DNA of 64,000 bases from Varroa destructor (GCF_002443255.2 NW_019211459.1:1249019-1313018), one strand, 5' to 3'. Counted from the stretch's first letter, positions 38,030 to 53,465 are shown. Notes: generated by a model not told the origin, from the letters alone. Numbers and translations: made by a program.

Positions 38030-39428
38030 GCCGTCGTCGTCGTCGTCGTTAACATCACCCCATCGCTAACACCACCAGTAACATCGTAGTGAGGTTATCA
38101 TTGAACTATTGTCAGAAGGATCCACTTGAGGCTCTTCTCAAGGATCGGCACCGGGAGCGACAGCGGCAGCCTGGGCCACTCCACTGGTGGCCAGAACTCT
38201 TATATGCGATGATGATGGTGATTATCATCATCATCATTATGGGCCATCATCAGCGGCACTCCAGCTCTCTTCTGCGCTTTTCTATCTTGCTCTGCCGTTG
38301 AGTGCCCGCCTAGAGCGATCCTTCCCTACAATCATCCGCATCATCAAGGAGACGATCAGCAGCAGCAGCAACAAAAACGTAGCTCTTTGTCTACGTCCTT
38401 TTCTTTTTCGGGCTTTTTTTCTTTTTTCTTCAGCGAATTTTTTCTTGGCTTCCTTCGCACTCCTCTTTTTTTGTTCGTTGGTGTGGCGTGCGCGTTTTTC
38501 AGTTTCAGTTCCATCCGTTTCATCATCGATAGCGTCACCGGCAACACCACGGCCATCAACATCATCGTCGTCAACCGCAGCATCAGCAGCACGACGAGTC
38601 CACGAATGATGATAGTGTTGGTCGTGGAACTGACTGGTTGCAATGATGGTAGCATAGGGTATCCCGGGACAGGATCAGCAGCAATGGCCAAGGGCTGATG
38701 GTTCTCTTGGCTTGCTGACGAAGGCATCGTCTCTGATCATCAACGAGCGTCGCCGACTCAGCCACGAAAGGATGCGGGTAACAACAGCGACAACGAGGAC
38801 CACGGCAACATCCGCATGAGCAGCAGCAGTATCATTGGGTATCATCATCATTAGTAGCGTCGCGTCACCGGCAGAAGCAGCGACAGCGGCCAAAGGCGAC
38901 GAAGAAGAGGAGCTCGGAAAGAATAAAACGATGACGATAACGAAGAAAAGAGAACCAAATCAGAGACAGAAAGGAGAGCAAAGCAGCACAGCTACGACGT
39001 GTAGTAGCATTGCTGTCCATGGTAAGTCCTCGTTCTCACCGTAGTAGCGGGAGTAGTAATAATGCTCGAGGCGGCAGAACTAGTCATGGTACAGAGTCAA
39101 AGAGAGTAATGCTAAAGCAACGCGGAGCTGAAGAAAGACGGCATCGCCGTGGCACGGAACAGGACATCGTACCTTTCTCATCGGCAGGCCGCCGCCATCG
39201 TTGTCGTCGTCAACTGTAGCAAAAGCTGCGAGAAGAAGCCACTTCACGTGGAGCAGCAACTTCAACAATAGCAAAGAATGCAACAACGGAGCTGAACAAA
39301 CGAACAAATGGACGGACGGACGGCCGAATGAACAAGCCAGGCATGCAAGTAGCGGATGCGAACAGAGAGACGATACGGCCACAGTTGTTGCTCCGAGAAG
39401 TCCGAGAACATCAGCAGCATCACCATCG

Positions 39429-39464
<36 letters not shown>

Positions 39465-41520
39465 ATTCTGACATTAGGAATATCGTCAACTGCGCAAAAA
39501 GGACTCTTTTGCCAAAGCCTGACTTCAAAACATTTGTCTGCCCACGATTCCTTCTACTAATCCTTTCTTCGATCCCCTTATTATGCTTGCTTGAAGATTT
39601 AGAGTCTATCATTTCTGTAATTATTATTAGATATTTTGATTGGCATTGTGACTGCCTTCTGGCACACGTCCCTTAACAGATCAGCTCTCTTCTACAGGGT
39701 GCTATCGATTAAACCGGCCTTTTTGTCTCCAAATTTCTACACCATTCGTTTGTTTCTTATAGCCGTATGACGATGAAACGATAATCGCGGACTGAAACCT
39801 ACATCGAAAAGGCTGATGATCAGTCATCATGCCAGTGTGCTGCTTTTTTGTGCCTGTGTGATCGTGTGTATGTAGGCGTATGCAACAGCAGACGCACGTA
39901 TCAGGCAAGGGGGCAAATTGACGGGCAGACAGACAGACAAGCATACATACCGCTAACAAACCCGTCATTTGTTGCTTAGTCCAAACGATACTACAGAGAG
40001 ATACGACCATCCCTGGCATCAATGCAATCACCACGACATCTCAGCCATTATTAGTGCGACGGCGTGAGCAGCAACGTGGTGATCGACGGGTGCTATGGTA
40101 GCAGCTGTACAGCAGCCACCGGCGCAGTCAAACAAGCGACCAAGGTAGGCCTGCGAACGCGTACGTCTACCGACACCAGGCGACGGCCAGCAGCAGTAGC
40201 GTTCTCTTTTTTAATTCGACAGTCTTTACCTGCGTTACAGTTACAGCGCTATATACTACTAAAATTATTATTATTCCTAAACGTAACAAACAGAAATAGC
40301 GATTTCATCAGTAGGGTAGCGTTAATAGCATCACAATGACAACGAGGCATGCTTGACGCCGGCCACTGATACGTTCAAGCCGATTCGGGTGTTATGCAAT
40401 ATTTCGTATCGCTAGACCGCTAGCTAATGCTTCATCTGTTCGTTCGTGTGTTGGCCGCTTAACGCCAATGACCGCGGAACAGCAATGTCAGTCAATCGAC
40501 GATGTTGATGTTGGCCAGTGTCCTCTCCTCCCGCCCCGGGCGTCTTACCCGTCGTCTCATTTCTCCGCTCTACGTACACGAACTACACTACGCTTCTGCG
40601 CCGTGTAGCGAGAGGGGCAGGCACTCGGTGCCTGTTTTTTGCAATGGCTCCGTTGGTGAGCTGAGGGTAGCGCCCGTTATTACCTGCTAGCCGCAGCCAG
40701 CGTGCCTGATTGACTGATAACTGGTGCTACGGCCGACGCCACCGTAGCCACTGACGAACTGCTGTCACCGCCTCGGCATAGGCATTTGGTGTAGCTGATC
40801 GCACAACATTACTCACACGCCTCGATGCATTCACTGGTTGACGACAACGGCGAGACGCCGCTAATGTTGATGAGCCGGCATACGTCCGCTGACTGCTGTG
40901 TAGCTTTCTGCCGTGATAGTGGTCATTTTTGCGGTCGTTTATATTATCCTGCAACGTGCAGGTAGGCATAATAGGAGCCAATATGTCCTGATAGCAACAA
41001 GGCCTCCTTTTGCTGTGCCGTGGTCTGGTCGTCGCTATTGTAGTAATGGACAAGGAGAGAGTTGGCGACGTTCGCCATTTGCGCCGAATGGTCTACAGTG
41101 CTTCAGTATTCTTGTTGCTCGCTGCTGTTGTCGCCAGCCGCGCTGATTCGCATGGATAGACTCGGCCCCGCTCTGAACGACAGCATCGGTACCATTCCCA
41201 CATGCGTTTCCGTATCGGAAACATCGTGGAGGCGTTCGATGAATCCAGAGAGAAAGAATGACGCCGGCGAGAATCCTCACTTTGTGTAACTCTACCCGCT
41301 TGACGCCGCAAGTCTCACACGGCCGCCAACGACCATTATGGGCACGACTCGCCCATCTGCGATCCGAGCGACGACGGCAGCGGCGGCGACGACGACAACG
41401 GCGGCGGCGGCGGCGGCCCATACTCTTTTACGATGTCGTTCGGTTCGCGGAGGCTGGGGAATGGTCGGTGTGTAAGCGACGCTGGCTCTTTAGTGGAATC
41501 GAGAGGAAAAAGGAATAGTA
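38030..41520. promoter_or_regulatory. Extended GC-rich, triplet-rich island in intron 1
   Basis: About 3.5 kb dense in CAG/CAT/CGG words with several CCG and CGT runs (38025-38048, 39421-39464, 41370-41418). Both strands show many overlapping open frames with no consistent phase or domain. Probably regulatory or noncoding transcribed DNA; nothing decides between these. Confidence 0.2.
39421..39464. repeat. (CAT)n microsatellite
   Basis: About 14 CAT triplets, one CGT variant. Gives poly-Ser, poly-Ile or poly-Met in overlapping false frames. Confidence 0.95.
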
Positions 41521-42311
41521 ATGATGTTCAAATCATCGTTTAGCCGCCCGTCGCTGTTGTGAATCTCGCGAACACCGGATGACGGGACGACACTGACATA
41601 CCATAGCCTCGACTTTAGCTTAAACTCACTCACTCACTCACACACACAAACACATATACACGAACTGGTATATAGCGTTCGCTTGCCTTTTCTACCTTCA
41701 TATGTGGTTCGGGGATAAGCCACAAAGCATCTACTACTAGTGCTAGCCGAGTACCGCGGTCGTTATATTACTCTAAGCGCCTACCCAGTACAATTCTATT
41801 CTCCAGTCGATGAAAGATCGCTGGGAAATTGAACGCACTTGAGGTTAACTCTCATACGTATGGCTCCGGCAACCTAATAGCTGCAATATTAGGATCCAAT
41901 ACAATAGTAACACTATAGCTAAGATCCCTGATGATTGGTTGCTTCGCCTACTTCTTCATAGTATCAACAGCCACATTCTAGCAAGGAGTACGTTAGCGAG
42001 CATCACTTTTGATTCACTACGACAGCTCAAAGTACGGGTTTAAATTTCGGCAATAAACCGGTGAACAAGCTTAGAGTCGAACTGAATGCCCAACCAAATA
42101 GGCCAAGCGATGACCGGGTACACCTGATAGTTTAGAAAAATGGCGCTAGCACGACCCCGCGACCGGAACCGATCGCAGGCGTCCTCGAGGGAGATCGACG
42201 CAACACTTCAGAAAACGACGCCAATATAAAGGGACGTTATCTGTCTGAGAACGACCGGGCACATTGACGGCATTTCGCTATAACGCCTCGACGCCCCACA
42301 CGTATTAAAAG

Positions 42312-42325
42312 TATACAGGGTGTTT
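42312..42325 (+). mobile_element. Possible transposon terminus (TATACAGGGTGTTT)
   Basis: TACAGGGTGTT is a word often seen at the ends of arthropod transposable elements. It sits at the edge of an AT-richer segment. No matching inverted copy was found, so any element is truncated or absent. Confidence 0.15.
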
Positions 42326-45300
42326 TATCTTCAGTTACTTGTCAAGGCATATGCAAAGGAAAGAAGAACAGAAATAGCTAAGCTTTGTGCGGACGTTTAG
42401 TATTAGATAGGAACATAGGTATCAAGCGATTGTGTAGTTCAGGTTGTGGCTTTTAACCGCCGTGGTAAAGTAGGTTTTTTGTTGCTCATTGTTGACTGTA
42501 TGCAATTGTTAGATCTAATATTTAATTACCATTAGTCAGAAGCAAAAAAAGGATGCTAATTTCGTCCTATATTGGCCGCACTCGTTTCTGCTATCGCTAT
42601 TATCACACCACATTGAACAGTGCCGTTAAATGTAGCCGTTCGACGGCACATTGCACAAATTAACTTATAGTGTATGGCCTCAACGAGCACCTAAATATCT
42701 TCGGTGTTTTGTTAGTGCCCATACGAAGAATGGCTGAAAAGCGAAGGAATTATTCAAAGGAACTAAAACCCCACAATTCTCTTCCCTGTGCTTACGCCGC
42801 CACCGGGAGATCCTGCTTTTCTTCTCCCTTGCTACCTCTAACTCAACCCGTTCCGGATCACTCGTTTCTTGTCATTGTGGAGATGTCCTGCCTCACTCCC
42901 TTTCACCTCCCTCGGCCATAGCTACATTTGCGCGAGACGCTGGCATACGCGCCGCTGCTGCTACTCCAGCAATGGAAGAAGTTAATGATTTCTGACTAGT
43001 CTGCTTGCCGCCCCTTAAAACAGTTGGCACTCGGGCTGCCACTGCTCGTAGCGGCTATCAGGTACACCGGCGTCCGGCCGACCGGCCCGCCATCTACCCG
43101 CAGCGGGAGATTCCAGCTCTTGCAGTTGGTGATCGTAGTCGACTACCAATACAGCAGTCGTCTTTGCTGCTCCTTTTCCGCGGTTGGGCGCAAGTGGCGG
43201 AGTCAGCCAGTGGCGGTCCGCCACAAAAACTCGTTTGATGAAAAAAGAAGTAAGCGCTGATGGTTTTTCTCCATCCTGCTTCTCCTGCCCGCCAGCTGTA
43301 GTTATAGCGTCCTCTTCCTCTGTCCTTCCTGCCGATCCGTCCCGATCGAAGGGGGTAAAACGACGCAGAACGACAACGGCGCCCATTCTTATACCATTGT
43401 TATCGTCGGCGCTGAAGACAAGGCAGGAATCACCAGCGAACGAGGCCGGACGAATGAGCCATTACCCTCAAAAAGCCCTAGCCCCTGCCCCTTCTCTGGG
43501 TCGACCCGCGGCAGCAGATACAGGCCGGCTGATCATCGACGCAGGAACTGCTCCAGCTGCAACCAAAAACAGCGCATACGAGAGTAGTGCAACTGAACAA
43601 GATAGGCCAACCGTCAGTTACACTGATGCTATCCTGTCCAGTCATTATTTGTCGAATTAAGCAGGTAGGTACGAAAATGAAGGTCTACACGTCTGTTGCT
43701 TCACAAGGACATAACGAATCTAGCGTACTCTGCGCGAAATAGAACGGTTCAATTAAGCCGAAGACTCCATCAGACATATTCACTTAGGAAGGGACGCATT
43801 TGTTCAACAACAAGAAGCGAACGGCTTAAGAAATATACATTTTATTTTATGACCTGGTTAGGGCTCATGCCACCATCAAAATATATCTTATATATAATAC
43901 TACAACCATCACGTCTACTGCTAGTGTCATTGTCAACACGGAACACTTCCGCACCTGTTTTTCTCTACTGTCATCGATCCATGAGGAAGACATAAATAGC
44001 GCATCGAGTAGAGGGTGTAAACGCAACAATTACCAATTCGGCATTGCAATGAGGTATTTTGTGTCTGATGGCTGGCTGGCCGGCTGGGTACTCTAACCTA
44101 GAGCGCACGTTTTTACCCGTCTAATCAAGTTTTCGAAATGGCTTAGAATTAACTGATAACATGGCGTGGAGACGGATCAATGTTTCAGTGTGTAAAAAGT
44201 ATAACTAACATGATTCGAGCCGGTAGTTGAATGTAGAGAAAGACCAATGTTTTCTAGATGCAGTAGCATCGTTGAATTATCTTCCCATTCAGTTGACTCA
44301 TATCGAAGTAACTATATCCGGCCTTATCGTTAGTTAAACTGTCGGGCGATGTTTCCGAAGATATTCTGGAAATAATTAGATAGATTCAGTTTCGTTTTCG
44401 GAACGCGCCGCCTGGGGGTGTGCTTGTCCTCTCTCGCTAGATTCATCGGGGGAGTTATGAAATATCGCCTGTTTCCAAAACAGGCACAAACAGACGAACA
44501 TCGAGTTACAAGCAAGGATGAAACACGACTCCATATTGGCGTACGGAAGGAAGGTGAATCTAAAACATTAATCGGCCCCGATAGACTCGTGTCTCCTACG
44601 GCTGTGGGCGGCCCACCATAGCCACTAGTAAACTGAGACAACCGGCCAGCCAAGTCTCTAACTTTAAGCTACGAAGCTATTTCAACCCTTTTGCCTAATT
44701 TCTCGAGTTCGAAGTACACGAGCATGTCTGACTATGAAGAAGTTCCTCATCCCTATAAGGACTGAGATCGAACACACTTGTAACGACAGGCTGAAAAAGT
44801 TGTTCGGTAAGCATCTCCGAAATCTGATCAGCTTCCACTGCACCAGTTCAAATGCTTCCACAGCCCAAGTGCATACCTGTTCAGCCTTCTACTACATCCT
44901 ATACCGAATGTAACTTCTACATGTCGAAACAATCCGGACCGATTCCAGCACCCACCATGTATGTAACCGGAATCTGATTGCAGGCAGAATGTATGATACG
45001 CCAATTAGGAGTGCGTCGTGTCTTCGTTCTGTTCGGCGATCCGGACGTGACTCCGGTACAGAGTGAGAGTTCCGTCGATTCGAGAAAGTACGACTAAACC
45101 CAGAAATGCCGGATGTAAATATTTTGCGTCTTTTATCTAAACAAACAGTAACTCTGGACAAATAACAATGTTGACAACATAACTAACTACAGCTGACAGA
45201 TTCGTTGTAAAAAGCGGTGTCTTATTTACTTTGTGCGGTTCAGGCGTGCGTTGAATTAGTGAACATTTCGAGCCAAGTGTAACGAAACAGCCCGTCTCGC

Positions 45301-46599
45301 TCGCTTTCGGTATAGGGCGAAAACAGACGCAGACATCGGTGCGGCCTTAGTAGTTGCAGTAGGTTATTATAATGAATATGTTTTTAATTGTATTTGTTGT
45401 TGTCATCTGCCATGCCATGTCACGCACTCTTCTTGCCGTCCTTGTTGAAACAGCTGTTATCCCAACCGTGTCAAAAGGCAGAGTAAACGACGAATGGATG
45501 TATTTTGTAAAAGCTAATTAGCTAGTAGGACATGTTACCACCGGCTGTCGGATATGGCCACGATATAGTAATCCTTTTGGCGAACGACGTTCATTTGATG
45601 ACATTTAGGCTTTGCGAGTGCATTGCCAATGCATTATACGATACATTCGAATGACGAAAATCGTGCCAAGCGTATTAATCAGGTTGGCTTAAGAGTGGCA
45701 AAGAAGAGTCTAGATTGCGTTGAAGACAAAGGCTTTTCGCAAACACGATAAGCTCGATAAACCTACTACCTTGCTACCAGCAAGTGGTAGCATTTACGCA
45801 CAGATGTACAGAAACGCGACGCTCTATGAACAACGGCAATCCATATATTATAGTTGAAATGAGCCACGGGTCGCGTGAACTACTGCAACACATTTTCTAG
45901 CTAGGAAATTTCAACGGCCGCATACGCGTTCAAGGAATCGATGTATCCATTTGTTCATGTTTAGCATTTTGTCCACGTGTGCAATCCTAGCCGCACCTTC
46001 TTTAGGCGATTTGCTCTTTATGCTCGTGCTATTTATTACATGCTCAGACTATCTCATTCCATAGATTATAAGCGAGTGGAACAATAGTCAATCTGCTGCT
46101 GAGGGCTCGTCTCTTAACGTCCCAAGTTACGGTACTGACCACAGTAGAATGCAGGCAATCGCGGCGATAGGCAGCTTCGTTCAAACGCCAAACGTGAGCG
46201 AACCACAAAACCTGAATACTCATACACATCAATATGGGATCAGGAACAGCTATTGGGTAGAAGGCCTGTCCATGGCCCTTGATGGTGGTCATCTAGCGAA
46301 CTCAGTGAGTCGATGTTTGCCAAGGCGTCGAAACGGTGACGCATGCACGCCAACCTGTGGCTCGCTAGCCAATAGGCTTTATTTTCGATGTTCTTCTTTC
46401 GATCCGCTGTTTTTCCTTCCCTCTAGCGTTTCTTCCTCCATTATTTTACCACGACGGCACCCGGTCTGTAGCATGATTCGAGACATAGCTCCCCTCGGTT
46501 ATTGACAAACTACGCGGTGGACGCGTCGAGTCCATAATCCTATAAACCAACAACAATACGGACATAAAGATGCTACCGTCTATGGCGTGTTTTCTGCGA

Positions 46600-46619
46600 T
46601 TATTATTATTATTATTATA
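46600..46619. repeat. (ATT)n microsatellite
   Basis: Six ATT triplets. A short TA run follows at 46741-46759. Confidence 0.9.
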
Positions 46620-48600
46620 GCGTGGAAAAGTGCTCTTCTTCTAGCTAAGGCCTTGGATCTATGCGAAGGCAAGTAGTAGCAGGCGTCGGCGATGCCCCAC
46701 CGGAGGCGGAATGTTTCCTCCACTATAACGACGATTTTTTCTATATATATATATATATAATAGAATAATCGCGGTGACGGGATAATGTATATGGCGGGGA
46801 CGGAGGGACAACGGTTTGTCGACTCTATAGCTGCTATTGTAGCTTCGCTTACGGATTGCGCTGTTGCGGCGGATATGGCCGCTACGAGCGATCAGCCGGC
46901 AACCGTCCTATGAAACTAAACACCCCGCCAGTGGCGATCACTGAAACGCGACAAGCAGCAGTAACAAGTAGGCTGTTTCAGTACTGGGTTTAGCATGGCC
47001 ACTTTCAGCTTTGTGCGCTGCTGTTATCTCCTTGACAAGAGTGTTACATGGACAAACAGTAGAACGAGAGCAAATCTTCCCAGCGTGAACGGAATCCATT
47101 CAGATAAAGCTTTGGCTTTCGGCAAGCGCTGTCCGGGCCGCTACCGCGTGTTCCAAAAAAAATAGCCCCAAAAGAAAAAAGGGAAATCGTAAAAACAAGG
47201 CAGGCGACAAAAAACAACAAAGCGGGGAAAACGTCACTGCCGGTGGTCATAGCGATGCAGCAAGCAACGCATGCCCATCTTCTCCTTTATTTGCCATTTG
47301 TGGTTCTTATGGACAAGAGGATATAGTGTATTTTTCTCTGAAAAAGCGACAACTTACATACAGACTACTGTTGATGTACTCTTTTTTTTTCTCCATGGAA
47401 ACGATGTACAGGTGTAATCGTACCTAATAGGTATGTATGGGACGCGTAAAGCGTTTATTGGATCTACAGCCATTAGTCTTTAATAGATGACCGGTCAATC
47501 AATCATTTTTCGTTTACATTTGCTATCTATCATTACATAATTGACGCGCCATCCATAGTCGAATCAATAAACGTGATATAATAGGTCGCCTGACAATTTG
47601 CGGTTCATTCAGATAATCGTGCGTTGAATATTGTCGGCTTAACATTATTCACGTTATTTGACCATATATTGCTTCGTATATCATTTATAGGAAACGAACC
47701 GAAGGGGAGTGCACCTGCTACCTGATAATTGGCACCTTTTTATGGATCGGTTTCATCTGATGTCTATAACAGTTTACACAACAGCAGATCGAGGCAAGAC
47801 CTAGAAAACTGTTTTTCTTGTGTGTCTGTTATAAGCGTTTTATTACATATTTATGCACTATTCCCACACTCTAAATGCGCGACGGAAAAATACGTTGCGT
47901 TTAATACAATAATAATATGCGAATCTGGGCCGAAGAGGCATTCATGGGGCAAAATTCACGGCAGTAATCCAATAATTGGAGACAAAATTATATACATACG
48001 ACACAGCTGCATACGTATTAGCGAATTTATGATAAAAATACCATGTCCACGACCGGGTAATTAGGGTAAACCTGGCGACAAGCGCGATCTTGTGTTAATG
48101 AACTTCTTCCCCTCCCGTTTCGCTTTAGATAACACTATTATCAGCTGTTGTGGCTGCTGCCGCTACGGTCGTCGCGCCATTGTGGCGGACTCGACAACAG
48201 CGAGCAAATGGCTGGCGTTGAAGCTGACTAAATTCGTACTTATGCAGGCCTTGTCGCAGATTTTCACTTTGGACGCTTTGCCAGCAGAATTTCTATATGT
48301 ATTTCAGTTTCTACGATAGACAAATGTACAAGGTTCTCGGTCAGCTACTCTCTTTGTTCGCACATTATGTGATAATTATGATCAGAAAACCTAAAATTGA
48401 GTCACCTCCACCAACTCCGTTTTTGTATCAATCTGCAGCCACGACCGATCGGCGCGACGTGATCTCGTGTAGTCAGCCAATCAGACAGACAAGAACGGCG
48501 GGCTATGCTAAGGCAGAGAGGCAATCGGATCACGTGCTCAAGATTTGACGGGGCCCCCAATGGGAAGAGCTCAACGCCCCGGGATCACTGGGATGATGCC

Positions 48601-48644
48601 GATGGTGGTGGTGGTGATGATGACGACGACGATGATGATGATAA
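48601..48644. repeat. (GGT/GAT/GAC)n triplet run
   Basis: Imperfect triplet array GGTGGT...GATGATGAC...GATGATGATGAT. Source of a Val/Met/Thr-rich false frame. Confidence 0.85.
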
Positions 48645-49436
48645 CGAGAGCATGTGAACAAGGGAGGGAGGGAGGGACTTCACTCAGCAGAGTTGTCACA
48701 AGGCGAGTTGGCGGTGTGCATCAACTTGATCCATCATCGATTACTCGACTCCGGGCTCCATTCATCATACGTACGCTACCTGAGCGCCGGTCCTTCTCGC
48801 ATGGCAGGGCCACCGTCGCTGCCACTAGCGCCCGCCTTGAGCCTAGCTAGGTAGGGATCTAGTGAGAGATTCCGGCAGCACTATACAGTCAGTAGCAGCA
48901 GGCGCAGGCACTGACCAACCATTACAGCAACGAGACACGAGCGTAAAGTGGTGCCGCGGCTCGCAGCGGATTCGCCGTATTATATGAATGAGCTTTTCGA
49001 GTGTATGTGTTTCAGTGCGCGCGTTCGTATATCAACGATTGTGTAGCGACTAGCTACCGGTTCTGCTTCTTGGCTGGGTGCGATTTTAGAGCCTGGCCTG
49101 CCTCCCGCTGATGGCTCCCCACTCCATCACCCGAATGACAGGCGTTTGATTGAAGAGGAGCTGATTGAACCTACGAAGTGAATAAGATCAACGAATCAGC
49201 CAGCAGCGAACGAACGAAGCGTGAGTTTCTCCCAACTACACACGATGTTTGTACGGGGGCACGTTGCGTAGACACATAAACATAAAGCGCCAGTATCTCT
49301 TGTTGGTGGAAGGAAATAGATAGCCGAACCGACGCACAGCATGGACCAATGGCTAAGAAAGAGATCAGAAGTCGTAACAGTGCAGAACAGAAGACAAGTA
49401 AGCAGCAGGCCATTGCCGATAAACCTGCATGTCTGA

Positions 49437-49459
49437 CAGACTGACTGACTGACTGACTA
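49437..49459. repeat. (GACT)n tandem repeat
   Basis: Five GACT units. Confidence 0.9.
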
Positions 49460-50076
49460 CCGAGATGATGCCGTTTCGAAGAGGCTTCAGAGCGATCGGT
49501 CTTCTGGTGGATCTCCGCTTCGGCCTTCAACCCACTCTCCGCATCGTCATCGCTGAATATCATTCAGGATGGGTGGGCCAAGCTAGTGGGTGAAGTCGCA
49601 CTATTTTTAGCGAGGTGCAACCAACCACACTCATTTCGTAGTTAGTTCTGATAGTATCATGTTGGTGAGCCAATTTCGCGGTTTAAAGAAAGGCCTCGCC
49701 ATACCCAAAACCTCATGGGGTGCGCACGAAAGCGCAAAGGGTTAAGAGGATCTCGTCTCATGCTATAATAGGCGAAATAAAGAAATCGTTTAGAAACCCA
49801 CATGACATGGGTCGGCGGCTTTGTTTCGGCAAACGAAGGCCGTGAAATGGTGCGGTTACCGTTGAGGTTGCGTTTTATATTGCGGCAAGACGCCTTTTTA
49901 CTTTGAATTGAAAAAGCAGCAGTCGCAGAGTCTATAGTTCATTACGAGATACATTATTAGTTAGTGACTGAAATGACCAACGATTGTCACAGAAATTGTT
50001 AAGGACACTTAATTGTTTCGGACAAAGACAATGAAATTATTCGGTGAAATAAGTACGCCTTTGTTCCGCTTATGTT

Positions 50077-50090
50077 TATAATTAATTATA
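50077..50090. promoter_or_regulatory. TATAATTAATTATA palindrome
   Basis: Perfect 14-bp palindrome with two overlapping TAATTA sites, the dimeric site preferred by many homeodomains. Motif match only. Confidence 0.2.
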
Positions 50091-53000
50091 TAATGACTAT
50101 CGACGAAAGCACTGTACAAGCCAATGCGCTGTCTAGCTAACGGGTCTTATTAACGATATTTCCTTATTTTTGGATAATATTTTCTATATTCTACTCGCAA
50201 TTCGATGTTTATCGTACCCTTTTTGATGCTTAAACAATACTTGTCTAAGCGATTCTTCTCGCCATATCTCTGTGGGTTTCCCTTGTACAAGTCCATTGTA
50301 ATATTATATTTTTACTGATAAACGCATCGAATATTGATGCATCAAACGCATTCCCGATCGGTCGAACTGACGAGTTCGGGATCTACTCCGTCGACGGCCG
50401 TTTCAGGTACGGCTTATCCTATCTCCGCACTTTTTTCATCTTGAGAGGAGAGATCTGCGTAAGAACCTTACAGATCGAACGAGTGACTGAGGAGTGAGTG
50501 GCTATCTGAGGGTCAAGCTTCCTAGTAGAAGCAGAAGTCACTCGTAATCGCATATAACAGTTGTGGTAGAACTTCTATAAGTACTAGTGGAAATAGCGCG
50601 TGCGTCGAACATCAGAAGATCGGAGTCTACGGCCAACTCGTTAAACCAATGCGATTTCAGGAGTAAGATACAGAAAGATGCTGAGAGAGAGCGCAAAAGG
50701 CGAGCATTAATTCTTTGTTCTCGATGACGAGCTTTCGGTCGAGGACACGAAACTGAGACGATATTGTGCGGTGAACAGACAACAGCAGATCTAGCTGTGC
50801 GCTACCTGTAGCCAGGCAACTACTCCGTACTGAGCATGACACACGGGGACACACACACAAACACGCATAAACACATGCAGAAGGTCAGAGATCGAACAAA
50901 GGTATCAACTTCCCTAGCAAAAGCTCTTGCGACGTGGTCGTCGCTGTCGTGTACCGGTTGTATACGCTACGTATACACAAGGCACACGAAACAGACTGAC
51001 GAAGAATAGAAATGAATATTGCTCTAAAAGCTGTAGTCCCAACCTGCAAAGGCATCGGGAGTAGAAATACAGCGCGACCGAACTGGTCAGTTCGGGCTAG
51101 TGGGATACTATCTATTTGATGAGCTATTTGATGCGGTCGGATGCTTCCTTGTGCCGTGGTGCTGCGGTTGAAATTTCAAAGTGACCAGTACGGACGCGGC
51201 GGGGTTTGTGGGATGGCAGAGAACTGGAGCTGTGGTGAAAAACCACGAAAGGGTGGCGTCGTTAACCGCACAAGTAGCCACACTCCGCCGCGAGGTTGTA
51301 GAACTCCGACTTTGGCTTTTGGCACAGTTTGAGCCTAACTAGTTGATTTGCCCACTAAGGCTTCGCATTTGCCCGGCTCCAGTTAGCGCAGGTAGCATGT
51401 ACAAACGTTCCGGATGGCAAAGAGCCTGTTCGACGTCACAGCGCGCCGCGAATGGAATTTCGGTTTTGCGATCGATCATATAACACGTACATATAATGCT
51501 GCTTTGCTCTGATTTATGACGCATGCGATGCATGTCTATGTTCCAGACCAAACACATAATACACTTATGTCTCTCAGCTCATAAAATTACCTCTTAGCAA
51601 GGAGTGCGCAGCTACTACTAAACGTGAAACGCCCCTATGTAGGTGGATATAAAGACTTTCAAGTGGATCTTCATTTGTTTCGTGGAAACTAAATTATCAT
51701 AAACATTACTATAATTTAACGCGTCTTTACTCCATCAGGTGTATAGAACGTGAATTGTATTTTTTTCCTCTTTGACGCTTCCGATTCCAGGGAAGACATC
51801 TTGATTGAAGGGTCAATACATGGGTCGCACTGATACTGGTCCAGTTATTTCGAAATAGAATAGCCGACTTTATTATTTAAACCGATAATAATAAAGGCGT
51901 GTCTCATCCAGTTTTCCCGCGCCACTGGTCCCCTCACGCCTTTCAGTGGAGTAAACCGCACGCCTGAGCTGCTTAGCTTCAACCAGAAGAAAATGCCTAT
52001 CGTAGTGGTAAATTTTTATATCAATAATGTATACGCTGCGTTAGCGGGATAAGCCTGGACAATAACTATTTATTGTGCTGGATTTTTACTCCTAGGTCCA
52101 CTTTGAGGTCATTACGCTAAGCGAAACTAACACCTTGGAATTATAGTTTAGCTCCGAATAAGATCACTAACTACGGAACACTGATCAAGGCAAAATTTTA
52201 GCCTTTCGTCGGCTATTCAGCTAAGCAGCCTAAGGACGCGTAAGAGAGGCGTTTGAGACAAGCGTGGAAAGAAATCAGCCATTTGGCACCGAAGTTCGAC
52301 TCACCATTTACCTTCTATCTCTGTAATACACAACATATACTCACTCTACTGCAGTGCGCGTACGCCAACAGGAGTAAACAAGGACTGCCGTCATTACCAT
52401 TGTCGTCTTGGTCGAAGAAACTTCCATATCTTATAGCTGATTTGCCGACCGGATGCATTTATACGGAGCAACAAAGCCCCACTGAATCGTTTATTGCATC
52501 GTGAATCTGCATTTTAGATGATGCAGCTCGTTCTCTCGTTTTCCACTCGTGCTACTGGCTGTTGCTGTTCTTCGTCTGGATCACCAATGTAACAACGTTC
52601 GGACTCCGACGGTCGGTGCCCACCGACCGGCGGCAAATTCCGACGATAGTAATATTCTGCGACGAACTTGCGTACTGACATCAGCAATTGCGATGGCTAG
52701 TCGGCAAAAGAATCAGCTGAAAACGACAAAAACAAAAGCGAACACTAACTCACATTACAGAAGGCGAAAAGCATCACCAATGGAACGACGATGACGAAAA
52801 CAGTGGATGCAGCAGTTTCGCGTTGCCACCGCTTATGGCCACGAGAAGACGCCGGTGGCGACGAAATAAAGAAAATAGCCAACGAAATCTCCTGAGATTA
52901 GACGGGTTCATAACTGCTTCTGGCTGGCAGGGGGTGCTGGGTTGGTAACCTTTCTCATTTCTACTCCCGGGACAAAATCGCGTTTTCGCCTCTTTGCAGC

Positions 53001-53465
53001 CACGAAGGCCTGACGAAGATGAACGATCATGTTCATTAATTATGGTCCCCCTTTCCCCATCCGCCTTTCTATATGGTCGTCGTCGACGGCAGCGCTCCAG
53101 CAACGGCGGCGGTGAGCTTTCCTTTTGATTCGCTTCTCCAGTGCTGCTTTGTTCAGTTACTGCTGGCCTGGCCGTCTGCATGCATCCACTACTCAGCCCG
53201 GCTGACTGGCTGGCTGCCTGTCTGCTTAGCGGCCGCTGTTGCGGCGACGGTGGTTGCCGCTAGAACTCTTGCTGCAACAAACAATCGCTTGACAACGGGG
53301 AGAGCGGTGGTTCGATCTCGAGGCAATGGCTGGCTTAGTATTCGGTGTGCTCAGCATAAGAAGGAGGAAACAATAGTGCAAGACAGACTGACAGTTAGGC
53401 TGGCAGCCGAACAAGCTGGCGCGACCATACTTCAGGACGAAAAAAGAGTAGAATTGAGGACAGAT

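Noticed and set aside
43184..43660. 158-codon plus-strand open frame
   Set aside because: Lies in a GC-rich island where stops are rare. No domain, no convincing splice sites, and several overlapping frames of similar length.
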